Origin: Jannaschia seosinensis
Lineage (GTDB): Bacteria; Pseudomonadota; Alphaproteobacteria; Rhodobacterales; Rhodobacteraceae
NCBI RefSeq assembly: GCF_001408515.1
Contig: NZ_CYPR01000060.1
Location: 1-40,709 of the forward strand
DNA length: 40,709 bases
Reading direction: 5' to 3'
This document shows, in pieces, positions 31,364-39,991 of this stretch. The notes beneath the pieces are model-generated. The model worked only from the letters and a program-made list of their open reading frames with translations. It was not told the DNA's origin and did no database searches. The position numbers and the translations under genes were made by a program. Numbering within the stretch: position 1 is the stretch's first letter; every line of letters begins with the position of its first letter.

Positions 31364-31525
31364 TCATCCCTTTCCGCAGGGACATGGTCCCCGTCCGGCG
31401 CGTGGGGCGCCGCAATGCCGACATTTGCCGCGCACGAGGCGCGCCTGCCCGGGAAACCGCAGCCGTCCGAACATCGCGAGAACGGCCATGCCGATCAGGA
31501 AGAGGGTGACGATCTTGACGATCAT
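31364..31525 (-). CDS. Small membrane-anchored protein with C-terminal cysteine cluster
   Basis: A 53-residue gene that fills the gap between sppA and the antiporter. Residues 1-20 (MIVKIVTLFLIGMAVLAMFG) form one hydrophobic helix. A basic linker follows, then C35-x2-C38 and C48-x-C50 (KCRHCG ... GPCPCGKG), which could bind zinc or another metal. The ATG directly abuts the sppA stop (TGA then ATG) and its own stop lies 4 bases before the antiporter start. The tight fit, a sensible membrane helix and the cysteine pairs argue that it is real. Its function is unknown to me; I recall similar short hypothetical proteins in related bacteria but cannot verify this. Confidence 0.72.
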   Translation of the reverse strand: MIVKIVTLFLIGMAVLAMFGRLRFPGQARLVRGKCRHCGAPRAGRGPCPCGKG

Positions 31526-32329
31526 TCAAAGACCGAAGCGCGCCCAGGCGACCCGCTCCTCCACGCCCTGCAGCCCAGCCTCCAGGACATTGGGCACGAG
31601 ACGCTGGAACAGCGGCCTGCGCTGGCGGAAGGGGCGGAAGACGATCTTATCGCCGTAAAGCGCCTTCATGCGCGGCACCAGATGATCGATCCCGTCGACT
31701 AGCCCGGCCGACACGGCCTCCTCCCCGACGAATATCTCACCCGTGAACAGGTCCCGGTCCGTGGCAAGCTTATGCCCGCGGCGGGCACGAACATGATCGA
31801 TGAAGCTCGAATGCACGCGCGCCTGTATTGACTTCAGCCGCTCAATGTCTTCGGCGCGCTCGGGTCGAAAGGGATCGAGGATCGACTTGTCCTCGCCCGC
31901 CGTATGGACGCGCCGCTCGATGCCGTAGCGCGCCAGAAGCTCGGGAAAGCCGAAGCCGGCAGAAATGACGCCGATGCTGCCCGTGATCGACGAGGAGTCC
32001 ACCCAGATGTCATCGGCCGACGCGGCCAGCCAGTAGCCTCCGGAGGCAGCAACATCCTCGACGAAAGCATGGACCGGAACGCGCTTTTCCTCGGCCAGCC
32101 GCCGGATCTGCGCTCCGATAAGCGACGACTGCACGGGTGAGCCGCCCGGCGAGTTGATTGCCAGCGCGACCGCAACGGGGCGCCCACGCTTAAATGCCTG
32201 GTTCAACATGGGAGCAACGCCGGCGGCGGACAGCACCCCGCGGGAGCCGTTCGCCGAGATCATCCCTTGGAGACGAACGACCGCGACATGCGGTCGGCGT
32301 CCGGCGAGCTTGGAAATACGATTGAGCAT
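31526..32329 (-). CDS. sppA: S49 family peptidase (SppA-like)
   Basis: Signal-peptide-peptidase-like serine protease of 267 residues, the short single-domain type. 'ALAINSPGGSPVQSSLIGAQIRRLAEEKRVPVHAFVEDVAASGGYWLAASADDIWVDSSSITGSIGVI' is the S49 core with the catalytic Ser at S97. The probable general base is K148 in 'HTAGEDKSILDPF', 51 residues later, as in Bacillus-type SppA. I prefer the ATG at 32329; an earlier TTG at 32365 adds only an arginine-rich tail. No strong ribosome-binding site is visible for either. No clear signal peptide is seen, so it may act on the cytoplasmic side of the membrane. Confidence 0.85.
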   Translation of the reverse strand: MLNRISKLAGRRPHVAVVRLQGMISANGSRGVLSAAGVAPMLNQAFKRGRPVAVALAINSPGGSPVQSSLIGAQIRRLAEEKRVPVHAFVEDVAASGGYWLAASADDIWVDSSSITGSIGVISAGFGFPELLARYGIERRVHTAGEDKSILDPFRPERAEDIERLKSIQARVHSSFIDHVRARRGHKLATDRDLFTGEIFVGEEAVSAGLVDGIDHLVPRMKALYGDKIVFRPFRQRRPLFQRLVPNVLEAGLQGVEERVAWARFGL

Positions 32330-32493
32330 GAGAGCCGATGTAGAGCGCCGCCTTCGCCGGAACAAGCAGCCCGCCCAAACCTATTTGATCGGCCGAAACT
32401 ACGAGAGAATGCGAAGAGGCTTTCGTTGGCGCCTCGCGCGGAAATCATGCACCGAAACAAACGCTCGCTGCGGATGGACGCCACCAATCCGGT

Positions 32494-32528
32494 GCGGCCG
32501 GGATCCGCTCGGCGTCAACCCCGGCCGC
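32494..32528. terminator. GC-rich hairpin downstream of flgI
   Basis: Perfect 9-bp arms GCGGCCGGG (32494-32502) and CCCGGCCGC (32520-32528) with a 17-base loop, 23 bases beyond the flgI stop. It is well placed to end the leftward flagellar transcript before sppA. No T-run follows on the minus strand, so termination would be Rho-assisted or the hairpin may only protect the 3' end. Confidence 0.45.
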
Positions 32529-32551
32529 GCGTGGCGTCGTATCAGTCTGTA

Positions 32552-33685
32552 CTACCTGACAACGAACTCCGCATGCAGTGCGCCGGCCGCCTTTATGCTC
32601 TTGAGGATGTCGATCATGTCCCGGGCAGAGACGCCGAGTGCGTTCAATCCGGCAATCACGTCCGACAGGGTCGTCCCGCCCTGCACCAGAGCAAGTCCCG
32701 GCCCGGGTTGCTCCTGCAGCGCGACGCCCGTTCGCGGCACCACAACGGTCTGCCCGGCTGCGAACGGACTCGGCTGCACGACTTCCGGGGCCTCTTCGAT
32801 CCGCAGCGTGAGGTTGTTCTGCGAGACGGCCACTTCGGAGATCCTGACATCGCTGCCCATTACGATCGTTCCCGATGCCTGATCCACGACCACTCTGGCC
32901 TTCTGCTCGGGCGTGATCGTGATGTTTTCGATCGCGCTCAGGGCATGCGCGGGCGAAGTCCGGCCCGTCCGCGAGACGTCCAGCAGAACCGTGCCGGCGT
33001 CCAGCATCCGTGCAACGCCACGCCCGATCTCCCGATTGATTGCCACCTCGACACGGGATGCCGTGGTGAAATCGGGATTGCGCAGGGCAAGCCGAATTTG
33101 CGTCAGGGCAGTAAAGTCAAAATCGACCTCCCGCTCGACGCGCGCACCGGCCGGGAGGACCCCGGCCGTCGGCACGCCTTCGATGACGGTCGCCGCGTCA
33201 CCCTTTGCCGAAACCCCGCCGGCGATGATCGTCCCTTGAGCAACCGCGTAGGTCTCGCCATCCGCAGCCGTAAGCGGCGTCATCACGAGCGTCCCGCCAA
33301 GCAGACTACTGGCGTCCCCGATCGCGGAAACGGTCGCATCGATCCGCCCCCCGCTTCTGGCGAACGGAGGAAGAGTGGCTGTCACAATGACCGCGGCGAC
33401 GTTTCTCGGCCGGAACTGCTCGCCGGTCACGTTAACGCCGAGCCGTTCGAGAATGCTCGCCATGATCTCTTCGGTAAACGGAGCGTTACGGAGCCCGTCT
33501 CCCGTCCCGTTCAGACCGACCACGAGACCGTAGCCCACCAGATCGTTTCCGCGAACGCCGTCGAATTCCACAAGATCCTTGAGCCTGATGGACTGTGCCT
33601 GCGCAATGGAGCCGACGAGAATGGCAACAAGCGTAAGCAGGACGATCCAGCGAGCGGATCCTGGAAACCGAAAGAGACGCGTCAT
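32552..33685 (-). CDS. flgI: Flagellar P-ring protein FlgI
   Basis: Periplasmic ring protein of 377 residues surrounding the flagellar rod in the peptidoglycan layer. A signal peptide with cleavage likely after residue 30 (IAQAQS) is followed by the family hallmark 'RLKDLVEFDGVRGNDLVGYGLVVGLNGTGDG'. Then come 'NVAAVIVTATLPPFARSGGRIDATVSAIGDASSLLGGTLVMTPL', 'RIVVDQASGTIVMG'-like 'RVVVDQASGTIVMGSDVRI', and the end 'AAGALHAEFVV'. The length is normal. It is the last gene of the flagellar run, 9 bases after flgL. Confidence 0.96.
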   Translation of the reverse strand: MTRLFRFPGSARWIVLLTLVAILVGSIAQAQSIRLKDLVEFDGVRGNDLVGYGLVVGLNGTGDGLRNAPFTEEIMASILERLGVNVTGEQFRPRNVAAVIVTATLPPFARSGGRIDATVSAIGDASSLLGGTLVMTPLTAADGETYAVAQGTIIAGGVSAKGDAATVIEGVPTAGVLPAGARVEREVDFDFTALTQIRLALRNPDFTTASRVEVAINREIGRGVARMLDAGTVLLDVSRTGRTSPAHALSAIENITITPEQKARVVVDQASGTIVMGSDVRISEVAVSQNNLTLRIEEAPEVVQPSPFAAGQTVVVPRTGVALQEQPGPGLALVQGGTTLSDVIAGLNALGVSARDMIDILKSIKAAGALHAEFVVR

Positions 33686-33694
33686 ACAGGATCC

Positions 33695-34693
33695 TCAGCG
33701 AAGAAAGTTCGTCAGTCGAAGACCGGATCGGCGAGCCGTGATCGCAAAGATCGTCTCCAGCCGCGTCATCTCATTTTCAAGCCGCGTCGCGGTCTCGAAC
33801 GGGTCAGCCGTCACGAGATCGTTGTGACGCATCTGGAGCCTCACCCCTTCGTCGGCGATTCCGCTCGCCACCCGGGCCATTCGCTCCTCAACCCCTCCGA
33901 TCCGCGCCTGAACGGACACCAGACCGTCGGCGGCGCCAATCGCCTGAGTGCTGAGCCTCTGGCCAAGGACGCTGCTCGCCGACTGGTCCATCGCGAACCC
34001 GACATCGTCCAGAGAAGCCGCCAAGGCAGCCTGCTTGAGAACTTCCCGCAGGCCCGGATCCGAAAGCGAGGTCGGCATTCCGATCGCGTTGCCGTCGCCG
34101 GTCGGAAACACCACCTCGGAAGCCGGGAACGCGGAGAGTGCGGTTGTTTCGATGCCGCCACCGGGCGCGAAGTACAGATCGAATGCGTCGAGCATATCGG
34201 TGGCATTCGCTGCACCGGCTGCGATGGCCGCCGTTTCGGTCAGAAGCGCAGTCAAGTTGATCGGCGGCGTGTCTGAGACGTCACCGTTTGCAAAGATCGC
34301 CCTGTCGCCGGACCGCGTCGAAAGTGCCGATACGATATCGGTAAGCGCGTTGCGCCCCATATCGGCGACGAGACGCGGATCCGAAAAGCCTCCCACCGAC
34401 GCGCTGGTCAGTACCTGCGAGGTCAGTTTCTCCGAAACCTTCCCGACCGCCTCAAGAGCGGTCTGCGCCGTCGCCGTATAGCTCGAGGCGGCGGCAAGCG
34501 CGTGACGTCGTGCCTCGTTGGTACGAACATCGTGTGCGATGCGCGAAAACTCCGAAAAGTCGCTTGCGACGGCGCGGCCCAGATCGGCCTTCCGGCCACT
34601 TGACATCTCGGCGGTTAGCGTTGCGATCCGGGTCCGCGTCTCGACCGAGTGATCCTTCGGCCCGACGAATGGCGGGATGATGTTTGTCGTCAT
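33695..34693 (-). CDS. flgL: Flagellar hook-filament junction protein FlgL
   Basis: Flagellin-related junction protein of 332 residues. The N-terminal coiled region ('VETRTRIATLTAEMSSGRKADLGRAVASDFSEFSRIAHDVRTNEARRHAL') and the C-terminal helix ('EERMARVASGIADEGVRLQMRHNDLVTADPFETATRLENEMTRLETIFAITARRSGLRLTNFL') match the flagellin fold, with a variable middle. The assignment to FlgL rather than flagellin rests on its position between flgK and flgI and on its C-terminal motif 'LVTADPFETATRLENEMTRLE'. It starts one base after the flgK stop, so the two are coupled. Confidence 0.87.
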   Translation of the reverse strand: MTTNIIPPFVGPKDHSVETRTRIATLTAEMSSGRKADLGRAVASDFSEFSRIAHDVRTNEARRHALAAASSYTATAQTALEAVGKVSEKLTSQVLTSASVGGFSDPRLVADMGRNALTDIVSALSTRSGDRAIFANGDVSDTPPINLTALLTETAAIAAGAANATDMLDAFDLYFAPGGGIETTALSAFPASEVVFPTGDGNAIGMPTSLSDPGLREVLKQAALAASLDDVGFAMDQSASSVLGQRLSTQAIGAADGLVSVQARIGGVEERMARVASGIADEGVRLQMRHNDLVTADPFETATRLENEMTRLETIFAITARRSGLRLTNFLR

Positions 34694-34694
34694 T

Positions 34695-36119
34695 TCAAAT
34701 CTCCGTGAGACGTTGCATCATGTCGCCGACGACCTGGATGACGCGGGCATTCGCGGCATATGCTTGCTCGATCTCGATGAGACGGCGCATTTCCGCATCG
34801 ACATCGACCGCACCGCCATCACGACGCTCAGACAGGCCGGTCGCTTCCCGCTGCCACAGATCGGAACGGTCGTCGGCCCGGACCCGATCCGCCGAACTGA
34901 GCGACTTGAGCGTTGCGATATGGCCTTTGGCATCGGATGCGCGGTCCGTCAGGCCCACGAGGGGCGGTGCGACACGCCGCGCCATCTCTTTGCCGTAGCT
35001 CAAAAGCAGGGTCGCATCCGCGCCACCGGGGGCCGTCGCTCCGAGACCATCGCGCAAACGCCAATGCTGATCTGGCTTGTCCGGCGCGACCTTCGAATTG
35101 ATCTCGATCCGCCCCGCAAGACCGGGCGCTGCGCTGGAACTGAATGGACTCCCCTCATCCGTCAGCAGCCCCGGCGCAACGTCGGCCTTTTCAAACCGCT
35201 CCATCAGATCTGCAGCCACGGCATCCAAACGACGCGACGCCTCCGGTCCCGTCTCGTCGCGCAGGGTGAACAGCGCAGAGAGCGCTGCACCACCGACTCC
35301 GCCCGGACCTTCATCCGTCCGCACATCACGACCGTTGATCGTCAGTCCCGACAGATGTGTCGACGCTGATTTCCCAGCGTTGATTGTCATCGCGTGCGGC
35401 GTGAAGCCCAGTTCCTTGGCACTTCCGTCGAGCAGGATCGCCCCGGCCTTGGAGACGAGCGCGACCGCCCCGTGCTCCCGCGGAAGTTCGCGCAGAGGGA
35501 TCTGCGTCGAGACCCGGTCGATCAGGACGGTCCGCTCGTCCATCAGAGTCGCCGTGTCATGCCCTCCGGAACTCAGGCGCCGGATGTCGACGTTCAGCCG
35601 CGCAATATCCTTGAGGTCGGTGTTGATCTGCTCGACCGTGGAGCCGATCTTATCGTCTGCGCGCTGGCGGGAAGACTGCACGACATCTTCGAGCCGGTTG
35701 AGATGGTCCGCCAGATCGGACGCCGCCTGCGATATCTCGCTCAACCGGATGGCGGAACTCGGCTCGGACGCAGCCGAGACGAAAGCGGCATCGAGGCGCG
35801 CAACGCGGTCCTGAAGACTGCCAGCCGCATCGGGGTCGCCGATTGCCGCGTCGAATTCCGCAGCGAAGCGTTGCGCCACGTTCGCGTCCGACAGGGCTGA
35901 TTGTGCATCGCGGCGCAACTGGACGAGGCGGGGTTCCGTCTCGCGCGTCACGCTGAGACCGGAACCCGGAAGCCCCGTTCCGGCGCCAACGGCGCCCGCG
36001 CTCCTGCGGGCATAACCGGGGCGATCGGCGTTCGCCACATTCGAGGCGACGATCTCGGCGCGCCTGGAACTGAGACCGAGACCCGCCGTGGCGATGTTCA
36101 AGGATGCTGAAAGGCTCAT
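34695..36119 (-). CDS. flgK: Flagellar hook-associated protein FlgK
   Basis: Hook-filament junction protein of 474 residues. 'SLSASLNIATAGLGLSSRRAEIVASNVANADRPGYARRS' is the rod/hook N-terminal domain. 'VQSSRQRADDKIGSTVEQINTDLKDIARLNVDI' is the FlgK helical region around 145-180. The C-terminal 'SERRDGGAVDVDAEMRRLIEIEQAYAANARVIQVVGDMMQRL' is the typical closing helix. It lies 24 bases after flgE and one base before flgL. It is a little shorter than enteric FlgK (about 550), as in relatives. Confidence 0.93.
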   Translation of the reverse strand: MSLSASLNIATAGLGLSSRRAEIVASNVANADRPGYARRSAGAVGAGTGLPGSGLSVTRETEPRLVQLRRDAQSALSDANVAQRFAAEFDAAIGDPDAAGSLQDRVARLDAAFVSAASEPSSAIRLSEISQAASDLADHLNRLEDVVQSSRQRADDKIGSTVEQINTDLKDIARLNVDIRRLSSGGHDTATLMDERTVLIDRVSTQIPLRELPREHGAVALVSKAGAILLDGSAKELGFTPHAMTINAGKSASTHLSGLTINGRDVRTDEGPGGVGGAALSALFTLRDETGPEASRRLDAVAADLMERFEKADVAPGLLTDEGSPFSSSAAPGLAGRIEINSKVAPDKPDQHWRLRDGLGATAPGGADATLLLSYGKEMARRVAPPLVGLTDRASDAKGHIATLKSLSSADRVRADDRSDLWQREATGLSERRDGGAVDVDAEMRRLIEIEQAYAANARVIQVVGDMMQRLTEI

Positions 36120-36143
36120 GACGGGCTCCTTCTGGGGTCAGGT

Positions 36144-37469
36144 TCAGCGTTTGATGTTCGTCGTTTCCTGCAGCATCTCGTCCACGGTCTGGATGACCTT
36201 CGCGTTCGAGCTGTAGGCCCGTTGCGTCTGGATCAGCTGGGTGAGTTCGGACGCCACGTCGGTCGCGCTCTCCTCCCGCGCGAAGCCGACGACGTCGCCA
36301 ACCGGCCCGTCCCCCGCATCCCACAGGTAGAATGCGCCGCTTTCGGAGGAGACTTGATAGGTCTGGTTCGCCAGCGGCTTCAGTCCGTTCGGATTGGGCA
36401 CGTTGACGACCGGAATCTGGTAGATCGCCTTGGTGAACCCGCTGTCGTAGATGGCCGTCATGATCCCGTTCGCGTCGACCTCGATCGAAGCGAGGTTGCC
36501 GACCGGCGAGCCGTTCTTCGTGATCGTCAGCGGCGCGAACACGTCCGAAAGCTGCGACAGCCCCCGTGCCTCCTTAGGCTTGCCGATATCCAATTCCAGA
36601 GGACCACTCTGGGCCGCGATGGTCAGCAGTCCGGTATTTGCATCCCAATTGTGGGGCGTGGTCGGAGCTGGCGTTACCGTCTCCGCGTTAACACTCTTGA
36701 TCGTTCCGCCGTGGTCGCCCGAATCGTCGAACTCGATCGTGAATTTTCCAATGGTTGCGTTGTTCTGCTCCTCATCCTGAATTGTCATCGTCCAGGTGTT
36801 CGTCGCTGCGTCACCCGCCGCGGGCACTGTCGGCTCAAAGCTGATGTTGAGGTTCTGCGCCTGCCCGAGATTGCCGAAATATTCGAGCGGCAGATCGATC
36901 GTGTCGCCAGACGCATCGGCCCGCGTCGCTGTGGCGGGCAGGTTCACCCCCAGCGAGATGCGCGTGGTCGCATCGCCCTCGAACTGGTTGGAATCGACGC
37001 GGACGGGGGTCAGGCCGCCGACCGTGTCGCGCGGGTTGGGCGGTATCTTGCCATCCTGGTTCGCGGCCCAGCCGAGCAGGACCTGACCGCTCGAGGTGCG
37101 CAGGATACCGTTCGCATCCGCACGGAAGGACCCGGTCGAGGTCATGCGCAGGGGGTAGTTTCCATTGCCGTCCAGCGCGGTGATCGGCGTGACCGGCAGC
37201 ATGCCCCGGCCACCGATCGAGATATCGGTCGGGTTGTTCGTCGTGATGAGGGTGCCGCGCTGATCGATCGCGCGGCCGGTCGTGACGCGGACACCGCCCG
37301 CGGAATAGGCCCCCCGGCTCTGGTCGAGGACGAGCGAATGGAAATCCGCCACCGACCGCTTGAAACCGAAGGTCGCCGAGTTGGCGATGTTATCGGAGAT
37401 CGTGGCCAGCTTGCTGGCGTTGACGTTCAGGCCGGTCACGCCCGCATTGAGAGAGGATGAGATCGTCAT
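36144..37469 (-). CDS. flgE: Flagellar hook protein FlgE
   Basis: Main hook subunit of 441 residues. The N-terminal 'TISSSLNAGVTGLNVNASKLATISDNIANSATFGFKRSVADFHSLV' and C-terminal 'SATDVASELTQLIQTQRAYSSNAKVIQTVDEMLQETTNIKR' are the flagellar rod/hook signatures. The middle carries the variable D1/D2 domains with 'TGRAIDQRGTLITTNNPTDISIGGRGMLPV'. I chose the ATG at 37469 with AAGGA upstream; the longer frame adds an unrelated N-terminus. A CtrA-like site lies about 80 bases upstream, in the 118-base gap from motB. Confidence 0.94.
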   Translation of the reverse strand: MTISSSLNAGVTGLNVNASKLATISDNIANSATFGFKRSVADFHSLVLDQSRGAYSAGGVRVTTGRAIDQRGTLITTNNPTDISIGGRGMLPVTPITALDGNGNYPLRMTSTGSFRADANGILRTSSGQVLLGWAANQDGKIPPNPRDTVGGLTPVRVDSNQFEGDATTRISLGVNLPATATRADASGDTIDLPLEYFGNLGQAQNLNISFEPTVPAAGDAATNTWTMTIQDEEQNNATIGKFTIEFDDSGDHGGTIKSVNAETVTPAPTTPHNWDANTGLLTIAAQSGPLELDIGKPKEARGLSQLSDVFAPLTITKNGSPVGNLASIEVDANGIMTAIYDSGFTKAIYQIPVVNVPNPNGLKPLANQTYQVSSESGAFYLWDAGDGPVGDVVGFAREESATDVASELTQLIQTQRAYSSNAKVIQTVDEMLQETTNIKR

Positions 37470-37547
37470 CGGTGGTCCTTCTTCGGTTCTCGGGTCCGAC
37501 GCGGCACATGATCGCGGCGGTATGGTGGTGACCATGGCGGTCGGAGG

Positions 37548-37562
37548 TTAAGGGGCCGTCAA
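37548..37562 (-). promoter_or_regulatory. CtrA-like site upstream of flgE
   Basis: On the minus strand the site reads TTGA-N7-TTAA (TTAA at 37551-37548), one mismatch from the CtrA consensus TTAA-N7-TTAA, and the good half-site extends to TTAACC. It sits 79 bases before the flgE start, in the only sizeable gap of the flagellar run. CtrA controls flagellar genes in many Rhodobacteraceae. Confidence 0.4.
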
Positions 37563-37587
37563 CGTTGGGTTCTTTTCTGCGGCACGA

Positions 37588-38391
37588 TTAACGCGGTGCG
37601 ACGCGATCCCTCAGGACGATGATTTCGAGGCGATTGTTGCGGTCGGAGAGGGGGTCGGTGGCGGCGGGGCGGCGATCGGCATGGCCGGTCACGCGCACGA
37701 CGCGCGCATCGCTGACGCCGACATCCGGCAGGATCGACCGCGCACCATGGGCCCGCGCCGAAGATCGCTCCCAAAGCTGCGGCTCACGCCGAACCACCGG
37801 AACCGCGGCGACGAACGATTCGACCGCCAGCGCATTCGGCACGCGGCGCAGTTCGGGCCCCATCGACGCAAACAGCCGTTCAAGGAGTTCCGTTGGCACG
37901 TCGCCCTCGAAGAGCGGCGATCCCGGCAAGTCGAAGAACTCGATCACCAGCCCCTCATCCGTCAGCCGCACCGCGACATGCCGCAGCTCCTCCTCGTCGA
38001 GGAGACTTTCGCCGCCCTTGCCGAGAATTGCGGCCTCCAGAGCCTTCAGTTCACCATCCTCGGCGGCGCTTCCGTTGGCATTCGTGTCCGTCACGCCACC
38101 GCGGCCCATCTCGATCTGGCTCGCATCCGCGGTCATCGAGCGGCCGCCCAGCGCCCCGTCCCCGCCGCCGGAGGCCCTGATGATCGCGGTGGTCGGACTG
38201 AAGTAATCGGCCAGGCCACTTCGCTGCTTTTCGGTGGTGGCATTGAGCAGCCACATCAGCATGAAGAAGGCCATCATCGCGGTGACGAAATCGGCATAGG
38301 CCACCTTCCAGGCACCGCCGTGATGGCCGCCGGCGATGATCTTCTTGCGCTTGATGATGATCGGGCGCGGCTTTTCGTTCTTCGCGTTCAT
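37588..38391 (-). CDS. motB: Flagellar motor stator protein MotB
   Basis: Stator subunit of 267 residues that anchors the motor to peptidoglycan. The N-terminal 'IIIKRKKIIAGGHHGGAWKVAYADFVTAMMAFFMLMWLLNATTEKQRSGLADYFSP' includes the single transmembrane helix and the proton-carrying Asp in AYADF. The C-terminal OmpA-like domain is present ('VVRVTGHADRRPAATDPLSDRNNRLEIIVL'). The ATG at 38391 opens a normal-length protein; an upstream extension is arginine-rich and unlikely. No motA lies next to it in the window. Confidence 0.93.
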   Translation of the reverse strand: MNAKNEKPRPIIIKRKKIIAGGHHGGAWKVAYADFVTAMMAFFMLMWLLNATTEKQRSGLADYFSPTTAIIRASGGGDGALGGRSMTADASQIEMGRGGVTDTNANGSAAEDGELKALEAAILGKGGESLLDEEELRHVAVRLTDEGLVIEFFDLPGSPLFEGDVPTELLERLFASMGPELRRVPNALAVESFVAAVPVVRREPQLWERSSARAHGARSILPDVGVSDARVVRVTGHADRRPAATDPLSDRNNRLEIIVLRDRVAPR

Positions 38392-38439
38392 CTCGGGCCT
38401 CCGACCCCGAGACCTAGGCAAACGGCGTAAAGAAACTGT

Positions 38440-38982
38440 CTACGGCGCCACCCAAACCGCACCGTTCGCGTCGAAACGCGCACGGCGATGCGATTCATGC
38501 GCCAGCGACAGCGCATCGATCGCCCGCACGCGGCCGACCAGCGCGGCGAATCGTGCGATCTCCGGGCTTCGCGTGACGTCTTCCGGCGCGCCGACGGGGG
38601 TGCCCGGGGCGGGGTCGGTTCCGTAATTCCTCCGCGCGAAGTCGGGAATGCGCGACCACCGCTCCGGCTCGGCCTCCAGAAGCCGCATCGTCACCGAAAG
38701 ACGCAGCTGCATCTGCGTTTCGCTATCCCAGAACAGAAGGGCCGCACGAGGCTCCACCTCAATCGCACGGATCTTCGCGGTGCGCCGGTCGGAATGGATC
38801 TCGACCTCGCCCGCCTCCCGAACCGCCCGGCGGATTGCCACGACCCGCGCCTCGGGACCGGCCGCCCCCATCGTCGCCAGTGTGACATAGCGAAACGGAT
38901 CGTCCGACACGGCCGCGCCCCGGTCGAGCCGGCCCCAGACATGATCCTCCAATGCGGTCAGGTCGTCGAAAGGATCACTCAT
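38440..38982 (-). CDS. Pyridoxamine 5'-phosphate oxidase family flavoprotein
   Basis: A 180-residue protein with an FMN-binding split-barrel fold. 'PFRYVTLATMGAAGPEARVVAIRRAVREAGEVEIHSDRRTAKIRAIEVEPRAALLFWDSETQMQLRLSVTMRLLE' matches the 'R.V.LR......L.F.TD.RS.K...L...P.A.LLFW......Q.R..G' pattern of PNPOx-like enzymes. The C-terminal dimerisation part of true PdxH is absent or different, so the substrate is uncertain. Its start overlaps the stop of the AttH-like gene by 8 bases, and it ends 48 bases before motB. Confidence 0.85.
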   Translation of the reverse strand: MSDPFDDLTALEDHVWGRLDRGAAVSDDPFRYVTLATMGAAGPEARVVAIRRAVREAGEVEIHSDRRTAKIRAIEVEPRAALLFWDSETQMQLRLSVTMRLLEAEPERWSRIPDFARRNYGTDPAPGTPVGAPEDVTRSPEIARFAALVGRVRAIDALSLAHESHRRARFDANGAVWVAP

Positions 38983-39991
38983 AGCCCGTCATCTCCAGAT
39001 ATCCGGTCGCGGCATGGCTGCCCGTCGCACGAACCGGCCCCTCCCAATAGGGAAATAGCGTCGCTTGCCAGCTGTCCGGGTTCACCGCCGCAACCTCCAG
39101 CGCCACCCCCTCCGCCGGCAGCGCCAGGGACCAGCGCACAGGCACCTCGCGCCCCGCGACCTCCGCCCGCGCCAGCGGCTCGAGGACCAGCGCGTCTCCG
39201 TAAAAGGGCGTCACCGTCCCGTCGGGCGCGATCCACGACGCATACCGGAACCCAAGCCCCCCGCGCAGCGCGAACGCCATCAGCTTGTGCCCGTCGCCCA
39301 GATGCAGCGAGAACCAGTCCCACCCTTCTTGGTCGCCCTCGAGCGGCTGCGACGACCATTCCCGGTCGAGCCACCCCTGCCCCGTCACCGCGACCGGGCC
39401 CGACGGCAGGTCGAGCCTGCCCGACACCTCGTAGAAGGGCTGAGAATAGTAGTAGCTGGCCTGACCCGATTCGGACTTCACCGAGAATCCATCCGCCCCG
39501 TGCAGCACCAGCGGCCCGGTCGCCGAAAGCGCGAGGTCGTAGCCCGCCTCCTCCGTCCGCGCCGACAGCGAAAGGTCCGAGAAGTCTGGCCCCGCAAGCC
39601 GCCAGTCGTCGATCCAGGCGGCGAAGGGTGCCACCTCGACCCCGGCCTGACCGATCCCGCCACGGGCGAGACGCTCGCCGGTGAAATGGCGCTCCGGCGA
39701 GGTCAGGCCGAAATGCCCCATCCAGACCTGAGGCCCGCCGGGCGCGAGGGCGGTGCGGAACAGCGTCCATTGAATGCCGTAATCGCGCCCGTCCGCGCCC
39801 TGCAGGAACGCCGTGAGATACCACCATTCGATCCGGTAATCGGGATGGGGCCCGTGATCCTCCGGAAAGTCGAAAATCCGCCCCTCCTGCGGCAGGGCAA
39901 AGCCCGCGCCGCCCTGGCCCAGCCCGGCAAATCCCTGCGCCCCGGCAGGCAGCGCAAACCACAGCGCGATCAGCAGCACCCTAACGTTCAT
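38975..39991 (-). CDS. AttH-like secreted lipocalin-fold protein (CrtC-related)
   Basis: A 338-residue exported protein. A signal peptide is visible (MNVRVLLIALWFALPAGAQG, cleavage near 18-19). Family motifs follow: 'IFDFPEDHGPHPDYRIEWWYLTAFLQG', 'GIQWTLFRTAL', 'WMGHFGLT', 'YYYSQPFYEVSGRL' and 'GQGWLDREWSSQPLEGDQEGWDWFSLHL'. These belong to the AttH/hydroxyneurosporene-synthase-like two-lipocalin fold. It overlaps the upstream ABC permease gene by 11 bases. This pairing of FtsX-type permease and AttH recalls the attEFGH set of Agrobacterium, whose cargo is unknown. A carotenoid hydratase role is unlikely in this context. Confidence 0.85.
   Translation of the reverse strand: MNVRVLLIALWFALPAGAQGFAGLGQGGAGFALPQEGRIFDFPEDHGPHPDYRIEWWYLTAFLQGADGRDYGIQWTLFRTALAPGGPQVWMGHFGLTSPERHFTGERLARGGIGQAGVEVAPFAAWIDDWRLAGPDFSDLSLSARTEEAGYDLALSATGPLVLHGADGFSVKSESGQASYYYSQPFYEVSGRLDLPSGPVAVTGQGWLDREWSSQPLEGDQEGWDWFSLHLGDGHKLMAFALRGGLGFRYASWIAPDGTVTPFYGDALVLEPLARAEVAGREVPVRWSLALPAEGVALEVAAVNPDSWQATLFPYWEGPVRATGSHAATGYLEMTGYE

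Noticed and set aside
32267-34276. Long open frame on the plus strand opposite flgI and flgL
   Set aside because: Antisense to two unmistakable flagellar genes, with no recognisable domain.
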